Source of the DNA: Opisthorchis felineus
Lineage: Eukaryota; Platyhelminthes; Trematoda; Opisthorchiida; Opisthorchiidae
Direction of reading: 5' to 3'
Assembly: GCA_004794785.1 (NCBI GenBank)
Contig: SJOL01001501.1
Span: 303,050-367,049, forward strand
Length of the DNA: 64,000 bases
Within the stretch, counting starts at the first letter, position 1. Every line of letters starts with the position of its first letter. Of this stretch, positions 26,901 through 38,100 are shown one piece after another. The notes beneath the pieces were generated by a model that was given only the letters and a program-made list of their open reading frames with translations, did not search any database and was not told where the DNA came from. A program made the position numbers and the translations under genes.

Positions 26901-29900
26901 TTTTGAGCAGGAATATACGAAATATAGAAAAGCGAGATAGTAGGCCATCAAATTTGAGGCTATACTACTTTGTTAAATAAATTCAGGCTAAGTAATATAG
27001 TGTCAAGAAAAGCACTCACTTGCAGACCGAAATAACTCTAACGAAGCACTCACATAGTTTTCTTTATAATGATTTTATAAAAATAGTGACGACGTGCATT
27101 ATGTCTGGCCTCATGGCCGGCGAAATGGGTTCCATAATGTGTGGCCAACCATATGTTGTGGATCATACCGGTTCGGCTATTAACCTACAGACAATGAGGA
27201 ATGTTAACTCCGATTTGTTGGTTTAAATTACAGCTATGAGTCTTTTCTATTCTCCGTTAAAGTGGATGGCTGAAAGAGCCATGGGGTAGCCCTGAATGTT
27301 TAGGTCAATCAAATTTGAGTCTCACCTACAGTACTGCCGGCTAAATTGATGTGCCAGTCTGTAACAGCCATACCGGCAATAACCTTAAGCTCTCAAGCGT
27401 AATCGATTTTGCGACCAACTGTACAACTTAGTTCAGCTCTATAGCGGTCCTAACGAACAGGTAATAAGCAACCCAAGACGAAATTATATATTTGGGGGTG
27501 AATATTCAGCCATCACAATTTGGGTGGATTTGACAATAACCGAAATGCAAAATGCATCATAAACGAAGGGCATATCAAAGGGAGGGCTTGGAGATCAAAC
27601 AGGATGATTTTGCGGTCAGGGAGCTGGTGGGCAGGCGTATTGCGACATATGCATGTTGCGCTGAGTATATATGCCTACAAAGATAGTCTTTAATGTCTAT
27701 GGACGAAACGTTTGGACGAAATGGAGTTATGCAAAGGTCCTTGTCGATTACGATTATGGGTGAATAAGCTCCGTGAGCTTTCATGAGGCTACATCACACT
27801 TACCACTTCATTAAATCCAATAAGACAACAGATTAAGATCATTTTTGGAATCCCATAAAACAAACATAGGAGGACAAAACTAATTTTGATTGCTGAAAAA
27901 ACGGAAAGATGCAGCTGATCAGAAGAAAATTGAACACACTCAGGCTATAATAGGGTGTAAATGAGAATGAAACCTAAGTGGATTTGAGCATCGTCTCTTT
28001 ATAGGCAGAGAAACAACCCAGTGAACTTAGTACAGAACAAACCTCTTCCACGAATAAACCATCTTGCAACAATGTCTTCGAAGTTGTCCATATTTGTCTA
28101 TTACGAAACTGATCATTTGTAGAATTTTGTCCGAAAAATCTAATGGTGCCTTCAACATATGCACGAGTTTTCCAAACCTTGCTTAGGCTCAGTATCAACT
28201 GCCAATCACAGCTTTGCTGGAACGCGGAGACAGAACACGTGACTTCAGTCATTCAATGTTTAAAAATTGGGACTCAATTATTTCTAAATGTTATCCGTGT
28301 AAGACCATCATTATGTCAGAGAGGCAATTAGGATTGTGAGAAGTACGTTTATTTCCATCCGGCACCAGCGTGTCTTTTGTGTTTCCTAATATCCAGGCAA
28401 GAAGAGTTTGACATAATAGTAACATTAGTATTCAACTCGTATGCAGCAGAAAAAGTCGGATATATTTTGTCCTGACCATGAATTATTTTTTACCTGGACA
28501 AACCTCAGCTGTGTAGGTAGATATCAAATCCCCTGAAAATATTGCAACGGGCTGTGTCTATACCACACCCCCATGGAAATGAGTTGAAGAAGTTAAAATT
28601 CTCCCGCGTGTTGCAAACTGAAATACTCTTACCGATGAGTCGAATTTTCTCGTGGTGTTCGAGAGATTATATACTGCTTCTTGATGAGGTCACTGCCCAA
28701 TTTTTGCAATTCTAGGTTCACTTTCAGTAAAGAACTGTGTTGACTGACTGGTGGATGGGCGCAAGAATCCGTCCAACTATTAGTCATTGGCGCCGTTGGT
28801 TTTTAGAGCGATTGTTTTACTTTGGGCCCCGTGTGGCCTGGTAATCTCACAACATGACGTCAACAGAACAGCCGTTGCTTCACACGCTCAGCGTAGTTTT
28901 CCGTAAACTTACTAATTCGTGGATATTTAAGGCACACAGTGTTTATGTTAGAAAACTGGTTATATTCAATATGCCTTTACTAAAAGAACTGCGACTAATG
29001 TTTTGGTGCTGAAAGCGGTAATCGTTGCCCTAGGAAAGACCACCGGAAATTTCTTAATTTCCACATTCACTTATAGCAATCGTGTTTGATATCCAGCCTA
29101 AGTAATTGTTTGATCCAGCATTCGTTTTTGATGAATTGTCAATACTGGTGGTCGAACCCTCAGGAACAGCCAACATAAAATCCTTAATTGCACCAAATCG
29201 CATTGCAGCGACGGAAAATGCCATCGAACACGTATTAGATTCTTCATCATGATTTTAAATACGACCAGAGTTGTACAAGCGTCTGGAGGCAGTTTTGCTT
29301 ATTTTTGTCAAACCAAAACGCCAATCCCGTACTTTCTCCATACTTCCAGAAAGCACCTAGTTTTTGGTTGATGATTTTGTTAGAATTGCCTCTGACCTAA
29401 GATTTCATCTTTCATGTGAATCATTTAAAAGATGTATAGAGTTAAATCAGCTAAGGAGAGCGCACAACCCAAGGTCGTCGGAATCCTACTCTAGTGTGCA
29501 CACTAAGAAGATGGAAAAACTTTTGGAGTGTCATAAATTGTCTTTGTGATGAGTGATGCAAAAGAACGCACATTATAAGAATTATGGTAAAGAATCTCAA
29601 AAACAGAGATAATAAATCATACGACACATCTTTATGGTTATGTATGGTCAAACCATTTCCGTGTGTTTGACCTGATAGTACTAATCAACGGGTGTGTTAC
29701 GAGGAATGCTCACGTTGGTTAAAAACCATCGAGGAAGCGGAAGACAGAACACAACTTAGCTTTCAGTCAGTCTATTCTTCGGGAAAAACCCTCCACTTTT
29801 GGAAGTGCTTTGCATTTTTACACAGCATCATAGTTGCTTCCATCACATAAGATCAGTTAATTTCATTCTGTGCTCTCGGTAAGCGATTTCCAGTTCGCAT

Positions 29901-32900
29901 CGTTTATGGATGAGAGCTGATAAAGCTAAAAAAGCACAAAACAGCGTGATACAGGCGTGCTGGTATTGCATGTGCCACCAGAATCTCATGTGACTGACGT
30001 GACTGGTGGTTAGTAGCGCCAAAATATATGGAGCTGGCCGTGGTATCGTTTCATTAGACATATTGCTACAGGTCGGAGAAAACCTCAGGAGCCTCAGAAC
30101 GATTTTTGTAGCTAATATCCTGTTCTAAGTCATGGTTCTACCCCAAAACAAGCGCATCATAGAGACCATCCAAAAGTGGGCTTTTCTTAGAAGCGCACTT
30201 CCTTCAGGTTGCACAATTCCAATTACCGTGTTGCGGCTTTTTTGCGCAGCTGAATTAAACACAGTCTAATTGCAGGTAAAATGTTGTAGAGTTGTTCTGC
30301 AAATAAACCGGAATGCAAACTAGGCTCTGTTTTCGCTGACAATAAGAAAGTCAGAAAATACAACATTATTATCACTAACTGCTTTTTTGAATAAATTTGA
30401 AGACACTGGCTTCTGAGTCATGTTAAATGGGTAGAACCTCCATCAAAGAAACAGGAGAATATTAGAAATAGATGTGAACCGTTCACTGCATGTGCTTCTG
30501 GCTGGCTGGTTGTAATTTCGCACAAGCTCATAAAGAGATACCTGGAAACACTGAAACGATGAGACCAATATGGTAGCCGCAGTTACTTGAAATGCTACGG
30601 GTCAACAAATCGACCGATTTGGCTCCCACAATGACGCATTTTTCTTGGGGGAAAATTGCCCTATAATATCAATAACCAGACGACATGAGCTCCACTACAC
30701 CTTTTAGCGCACATTTGTGCCAATCAAATAGCACTATTAGCCTTACTGATATCCACATTGACTATATCCGAATGAATATCACCTGTTGTCCCTTCACGTG
30801 AATGGCTAAACGGGAGATGGTTGATTCGCGGAATGCAATTTTCGGATCACGTCTTTAGGGCATTATCCTCGTGAACGAAGGCCTATCTCTCGTAACTTAG
30901 AAAACGTAAGGACAATATCACTACTTTTGGAGATGCACGCTCTTTAGAAGCATCCTCTTGGGAGGCTGCACTAAAATTTAATGTACCGAACGATATTACG
31001 ACTTAATATACCTCACCAACAAAAAATACTCTATATAACCCATGATAAGTACGTAATAATCGGCGTGACGGCTTCGCGGTTGTATTGCTCTATTGAAAGG
31101 TAGGATCATGTGCTCTTTCGAAATACCATCCCTGTACCGACATCCATATAGTGTGGAGCTACTGTAGAACAGCACCTGCCTGGCACTCATGTGCTTCAAA
31201 TTTGAACAATCATGATGTGACAACATGCGGGATCTGTTGAACATCTGGGTCCATGGCATACTTCTGGCTTAAGCAAAGGAATTATACCGCATCAACGCTC
31301 CGAAAAGACATCTTGTAGTTGGGTAGCTAAGCAGAAGACTGCCTTCCAAAGGGGACAAGTGAAGCGGGAAGAACAAATGGAACAAACGAGCGGTGCCACC
31401 GGCTTCCAATATGTACCCACCATCATCATGATAGTGAAGAAATTCCGTTGTTTGTGGAGCGGAAGCAGAGCGTATTTTGGTTGATACAGAGCGCTGCAAT
31501 TTTTCCTTCGGTCAAAGGAGTTCAAGTCAAGGTATTTAATCCTTTTTTACCGTAAGGGGTAATCTGGTCGTAGTACAGGATTATTTTTAAGCAAAAACTA
31601 CGGGTTGGTCTGAGATACGACGAATTCCAGTTTCTGGATCCCAATTTGGACAGTTTTTCGTCATTTATAATCTGACCCACTTCTGTGTTGGATGGGCTCT
31701 GCCACCAAGCAGCTGGAGATGAGCGACCATGCCCCAAAGTGGTTTAAAAAAATGCGCAACCGTTCTGTCTTCCAATGGACCCCAGATTTCCCCGTGTACC
31801 TGACCCCATTAAGCAAAACGGTTTCATGTTTTACTGGTTCTCCATTCATAAACCTTTATTCTCAAATGCGCCGAAAACTGCACCTTCCACAAAATGCATA
31901 CCTACCTTCCTCAGGGCAGAAATTACAAAAGGCTATGGCTGCCGTAATGCAGTTTAAAGGGATTTAGGATTCTTAAAGTGACTTACGAAAGGCTCCATTG
32001 CCTCCATCCATCTTAAGGCCATTGTCCCATAAGTGATGTGATTATGATCGAGACAAATCACTGCGAAAGCTCCACCGTATGTTGGCTGTTTTGGGGCGTT
32101 TATAGACTGAAATGTGATTCTCCTTCCTGCTGTTTAGAGTTTGCGGACAACATTCGTACAGGCCATAGTTGGATACAAAGAACGCTTTACCGAGATGACG
32201 TTTAACATGAGAAGATTGGCAAATCTTCAGAATTGAGGTCCTGTACATATTTTCGTGGACAAACTCATTTGAACCTGAGCGTACACTGGAAGCAGCTTCT
32301 ACTGATTGTGTTTTTACTTAAATCTAGTGGATATCACAAAGGATTTCCTCTTGCGACACCGTATTTGCATAACTTTGCAGCCACTCACCATGATGACTCT
32401 CTGTACATATACAGCCTGCAGACTAAAGGCTGAGTAAATGAGAATCTTTTCACGCTCACTGAAATGTCTGCTTGCAATTTCAGGAGAGTTACATTATACA
32501 AAAATAAACGGTGACACAGTGATTTCTAACTAAGGGGCATTTTGCGGCAAAGATTACCGAAATATAATCAGTAAACATTCGGAAATTTGAAGGCGTAAGG
32601 CAATGGTAGAACAGCGGAAAGGGCATGATATTATCTTCCATAGATGTATTACCATGACAGTAGAGGAGGTGTAAGATTTCTTCCCAGTATACGCTATGCT
32701 CAGTAAGAATATAACAACACCGTGCGCAGTTCTACACCCGCAGAGTTTCCAGGCAGCCGTATTTTCCACCCCCTCCAAAAAAAACCAAAGCGAATCTTAC
32801 TGAGAAGCTGCAGGGGAACAGTTCGTTCGGTCGCTCACGTTACCAACAGAGTTTAGTTCCGTTAGGACATTCACACTGATCAGCCAGAGATATGGAGCTG

Positions 32901-35900
32901 TAAAACTGCTTTGGGTTTTTTTGTCATACGAATGCATGCACAATTCGGTCCATTCAGTCTAGTTTACAGACAGCTACCTGTCAGTCAGTCGCGTTCTGTT
33001 CATGTGCTGGAAGTTATAAGCTGCACAACATGTAGAGAATTCACGTGCGCCACTTTAGTGGAAGGACAAGGAGTAAAAGGTTTTGCGTTCAATAGAACGT
33101 AATTGGGCGCAAAGTGCATTTGTGATTCCCTGTGAGATGAAACGGATTAAAGAACTAATTAAAGTGCTGTTTTCAGTGGAAAGATTTACTGTTGACTTTG
33201 TAGAAACAAATATCATTGCTAATGGTCATTTTATTCTTTCGCTGTATATGCTATGTTTACCACACACAGTAAACTGTATAATTTTTCCAAGTTTCTGGGG
33301 TCAACCTCCCAAGATTGCCCTTTCACGTCGTTTATTGATTACCGATAAATAACGCCTTCGCTGTTATTTGAACCTGAGCCGAACGGTCACTCAATTTGCA
33401 GCATTTGTCCTGGTTCATCTGACAAGATGGACAGAAAACGGTCACCTACAAAGAAGACGTAACAGGCTCTTTGATCCTACTTCAGCGTTTCAACGCAGTT
33501 CTTTCAAGTAGTTACCCTGCACAATCTTATCACTACAGCCCAATGTTTTTGCACAGAAACGACTGCTTTTTATACAAAATACGTCAAGTGATAAGCACCA
33601 GTCCTCAGAACTAGCACAAATTACCTACTACTTTCCACGGCTTAAATAACCTGAGAATAACGTTCATTTCCTTCATTTTTATCTCTCCGTCCCATCTTCG
33701 TCTTCTATTTCCCCCCTCATGTGTATCTTCATGCAAAGGTTGACAGTCATCTCTATCGGTTAGTTGGACATTTAAAACGTCATCCTGACCGGCAATGCAG
33801 TTATTAAGCAAACACTTCCTAAGGTTAGGATTGCCACTTAGCACACTATGTGAATGTTGTGTTACCATGGAGATGTTCGTCAGTAATGCATTAAGCAAAT
33901 CCAGAAAATTGGGCTGGTAGTCTTGGAATGAGAAAGCATATTCTTCTAAAACCCAGACGAAAATTCTATCATCATGTCATTGCGTCTATTTTGTTTTCAC
34001 TCCATGTTTTCTGTCTGACATCTAAGCAAATCAAATTACGTAACTGCAGAAAATCAAGGCTTCCAAATCAATAAAAACAGACCGTATTGTTTGGAAGCGA
34101 CAAGTAATGCGCCACAGTATTCACCAACCTTAGGAAACGGATGGTCCTGGAGTGGAAACTAAAGGTACACTCAAACCCAGACAGACAGTTCCGCCACTAG
34201 TCACGAGTGGGTCAAAGCGTCTGTCTCATTCCCATTCTACTTGACAGCTGAGAGAACCTACTGCAAAATTCTGGAAGCAAAATTTTCCCATGTCAGTAAA
34301 AATATGCCTTAGTTTTTTTAAACAGCCACCACTAAGTTTGACCCTGAAAAAGGGAATCTCTCCAGAAATCGCTTTAGAATTGTTAAAAATCTAAATCGGG
34401 TTGTTGAAAGCCACAGCGATCCGTACTGACAACTACACACATGGTGTTGTGGCCATTAGATTCCTCTGTCAGTGCTTGCAAGCATGTGGCTGTGAACGAC
34501 GCCTAACTGCCCGGCGCAATGATGTTTTTCTACATACCTTAACAACGTGTCGCCAGCGAAATTTTACATATGACGCACGCACTTGGTATTTTGAGTTAGC
34601 CGGTGCACTTAAAAGGATGATTGAAGATGAAACCTGGAGCTAGAGACATACTGCTGAAATCCTCTAGAGTAAACAGTGAACCGATTATCTGCAACGTCCA
34701 TAATGCTAACGAAGTGTCCGAACTTGGCTTGCAGACAATCCATAATGCTTCATTAGTGAAAGACTTAAACATGAGTCCCATTCTGATCACCACATTTATC
34801 GTGTTATTAAAAAGCAACTATTGCAACTCTCCCATTAAAGTTTCATTAAGTTTCTCTCATTAACCATTCTACCGTTTTTAAAAAAACTCGTGATTCAGAG
34901 AATTTAGAGCGAAAGCCGATTATTTCTCTAAATAAAGTGATGGCCTATATCCAATATTTTAAAAACGGTTTTCTACCAAAGGGATATCAAAATCAGCTTG
35001 GGGATCAGTGCAGCAGGTTTGGACGTTGTCACGTCTGCTAACTGATGGCATCGTTTCAGAGACATCGATGGTCGAGGTAAAAGATGCATGTTCACCACTG
35101 AAATTGATGCCAAAAGAATATGAACAATACCAGAGGATTCAAAAAGCTTTGTCGAGACGTGTGAAAAGCTTAGTCAAAAGTCAAAAACACCATGTTTTCG
35201 TTTTTTACTAATTACAAAAATGTAAATTCACCAACAGTGGACTAGCAGGCACAGGAGTGTTGTTCATTTTGATATGAAATATGAGACCGGTCACCAATAC
35301 AGTTCTTTCCAGAACAGCTACATCAAACATTTGCATTCTTTGTGTTTTGTGTTATTTTGAAGAAATATGTCATTTATGCTAACTCCATTGAAGTTTAGAT
35401 AAAAAATCACTTATGAGTGGTTGGTTAGTGCAGTTGATCACCACTAAACCTACAAACTGCTTGGTGACCGTTTGCTGATAAAGACCTCCAGTTGATCACA
35501 TTTAATTGCACACTGTGAATCTGAGCCAAGTACGCCAGCGGATGCGGGAACAGTTATGCTGAGAGGACATTTGTCCTTTTTTAGTTCGTGATTTTGGTAT
35601 CTTCAATAGACGATGTAGATAATGTCGGAATTCGAAGAAGCTTCGCGAATCAACCTTCGTTATTGTACCAGCAACAACGAAAGCTTAGGTGAAAACCAAT
35701 GTCACAGATTTTGTCAGCAGTCAAGTAGAATCAAGTCTAAAACTTGTTTTTACAGGACTTTAACGGTAGAGGTTAAAAGTACTCGCAGAAGAGCGTGGTT
35801 GCAATGGAGGGAATAGGCGCAAAGTGTTTTTGGTTGAATAGATCAAACACATAAAAGAAACGTTCAGAATGGTAGAACGGTGGGAATAAATTCAAATCCT

Positions 35901-36198
35901 GCGTGCTGTATTTCCAAGTATGAATGTGATGTACTTTTAGTTTCACCAGTCTAATGTTTTTTCGAAAGTATCGGGGCGAAAAAACATTTTTTTAAGGTCA
36001 TTTCAGTAAAAGCATCCATTTTTTATTGGAAATTATTGCTCACATTTATTTTGATCTTACCTAACCAGAGAATGATTGACACTACAAAAACAACACGCCT
36101 TACTGAACATTTTATCCTGGCGGACTCATGAAACAAGTCTTCGATATACATCAAAAACATACCGATTTTGTGTCGATTTTGCGAATTACGACTAAATG
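20961..36198. other. probable intron of the GPCR; nothing else recognised
   Basis: This lies immediately downstream (minus strand) of the receptor's donor site. I scanned it for minus-strand codons of NPxxY with flexible residues and saw none. The longest frames (115 codons at 26021 plus, 95 at 33611 minus) have no known motif. A weak tRNA B-box-like string sits near 23130. The bases just above 20961 may still belong to the 5' part of the Penelope-like element. Confidence 0.5.
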
Positions 36199-36204
36199 AC
36201 CTAC
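36199..36204 (-). other. splice donor of the GPCR exon (GTAGGT, phase 0)
   Basis: On the minus strand the codons for the end of CWLPFFIIA are followed directly by GTAGGT. Seventeen further codons stay open before a stop, but they do not resemble TM6/TM7 of any aminergic receptor, so the real exon ends here after codon 625. The junction falls between codons (phase 0). Confidence 0.8.
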
Positions 36205-38079
36205 CGCAATTATGAAGAATGGCAGCCAGCACAAACAGAAACATCCCATGATTACACCCAGTGTTCGGATAGCTTTGGTCTCACTGTGTCCGCGAAGCTT
36301 TTTCTTTCGTACATTAGCGCGCCCACTACACCAACTTCCACTGCGACTTCGTGGATTTCCGGACGGGTTATCAGATGCTAGATGAAAAAGTCGACTGGCT
36401 GAGCGACCGATAAACGAGTGGTTGGAGTCAGGACGACGAATGTTCCATAATGGGTGTCCAGTAGTCTGAGGGGAGCTCAGTCGCCTGTCAGTTAAGTTTC
36501 TCGGTATACCCAGTGAACCAGACCTAGGATGAGAATCTCTTGGTGGATAATCGGCTGCATTAGCCAGTGATCTTCGCACACCGTAGAGCGGTCGTGGTCG
36601 GGGACGTAATGTTTGTGTGGGAAAATAACTCATCTGAGCAGTGGTGAGCGATGGTGTACGACTGACGCGTTCCCTATCGGGTTCCAAAACTGTAAACGTA
36701 GTAAATGCATCTGATCCTGGCGATTGACTGGGAGGTAAATTGGATTCATCAGGACAACACGATATGGATAAGAGTGGGGGTGGAGGCATTGAACGTCGTG
36801 GTAAATTGATTGATGTTATTTCACTGTGCGTATAAGTGGGTTCTCTCATTGACTGACTCTGGTGCAAGGGTGAATTAAATGGACTCCGTTGGTGTACCTG
36901 CGGAGTTATGTATGTATGTGCGGTATTTTCTGTGACATTCAGACGAGTTATTTCCGTCCTATCTCCGTCAGTCCTTCGTATACCAAGAACCAACGAACTG
37001 CAGTGTCTGGATGGTGGTGCTGCAAAGAACTCTGTCCTAAGTTGTCGGAGCATTCGAACACGCTCCTCAAACTCGCTTGCGAAAGACTTTTCTTCCGAAG
37101 GTGAACATTTTGTTTCATTTGGGATGACGGGAGCTGACTGATGATATGATTCTTTACGCAACAGGCGCGGTTTTCTCCGTCTACAAGCTTCAGAAGGTGG
37201 AAGTGGGTAGCGTTCATCATTGGGAGATTTACGCTTTGAATTCTTTGGTGCCTGTTTCCGTGCCACCCCATTTAGTGCCGAGGATGCGTGCACTAACGTA
37301 CTATCAACAACTCCTTGGTGGCTCTGTGCAGCTGAGGCTGGATGCTTACTCACTAAAGGATTTCGTTGCTCTACTGGAGTTTGCTGGTCACAAGAGCCCA
37401 TATGACAGTTATCTATCTCCTGGTTTGGTTTTGATCCAACCACCGAATCACTGATTCGCTGCTGTTTGGCATCCTCTTTAGCCATTCGTCTTGCGAGGAC
37501 AAAAATACGTCCGTACAATACCAGCATCACAATGAGCGGAATATAAAATGCACCGCCAGTTGCGTAGATCTGGTAATATACGTTCTCACTGTATCCACAA
37601 GTGTAAGGTATCCACTTTTCTTTGAATCCGAAAATCGGTGGGATGCTAATTAACGCCGAAGCCAACCAGACACCAGCGATCATCAGAAACATTCTCTTTG
37701 GTGTGCGTTTTGCAGCATATCGCAGTGGCTTGGTAATGGCCAGGTATCGGTCCACCGATATGGCACAAAGATTAAGAATAGAGGCTGTACACAGAAGCAC
37801 GTCAAAAGCAATGTACGTATCACATAGAGCTTCATTAAACGGCCACTGTCGGTTAATATCGTGAATGATCGTGATAGGCATCACAACCAGGCCTACCAGT
37901 AAATCACTGACAGCCAACGAAACAATGAGGAAGTTGCTCGGAGTTTGCAATTTCCGCACCAAGGCAACGGCTAAAACAACAAGAAGGTTGCCGATTACTG
38001 TCCCGATGACGATCACAGAAAGCGTCAACCCAGTGAGAACGTTTTCACGTAGAGACACCGCCTGCTCTGTTAGATTCAT
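36205..38079 (-). CDS. 5-HT1/5-HT7-like serotonin receptor, exon with TM1-TM6 (3' end of gene missing)
   Basis: A 625-codon open exon encodes a class A aminergic GPCR of the plasma membrane. TM1 is about residues 15-40 (Asn31), TM2 about 50-72 (Asp59 in LAVSDL), TM3 about 84-112 with the amine-binding Asp93, Cys86 and the DRY motif at 110-112, TM4 about 128-150 (Trp138), extracellular loop 2 Cys161, TM5 about 168-195 (Pro181), and TM6 about 604-625 with CWLPFF at 617-622. The TM5 stretch IYATGGAFYIPL has Thr and Ala where 5-HT1/5-HT7 receptors have them, which favours serotonin over catecholamines; this is inference from family knowledge. The third intracellular loop is about 400 residues and rich in Ser, Pro and Arg. 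Asn2 lies in an NLT glycosylation site. The start ATG at 38079 follows an in-frame TAG at 38086-38088. TM7 and the C-tail are absent: the exon stops at a donor site in TM6. Receptor class is certain; the ligand is probable. Confidence 0.95.
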
Positions 38080-38100
38080 ATCGATCTATCCTACAAGAAT
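38080..38100 (-). promoter_or_regulatory. possible 5' splice acceptor just upstream of the receptor ATG
   Basis: Upstream of the ATG the minus strand reads ATTCTTGTAG and then 11 bases to the start codon. This is an acceptable pyrimidine-tract plus AG acceptor. It could be the end of a 5' UTR intron or a spliced-leader trans-splice site, both known in flatworms. No promoter or upstream exon was recognised, and the match is short enough to be chance. Confidence 0.3.

Noticed and set aside
29364..29549. FLVDDFVR on the plus strand as an RT catalytic motif
   Set aside because: There is no aromatic residue two positions before DD, and no other RT block is nearby.
33611..33898. Charged 95-codon minus frame (ends RRRRWDGEIKMKEMN) as a possible exon
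   Set aside because: Donor candidates are weak and no family is recognised. It was kept only as unannotated sequence.
36948..37454. Open frames overlapping the receptor's third loop on both strands
   Set aside because: They are shadows of the receptor coding exon.
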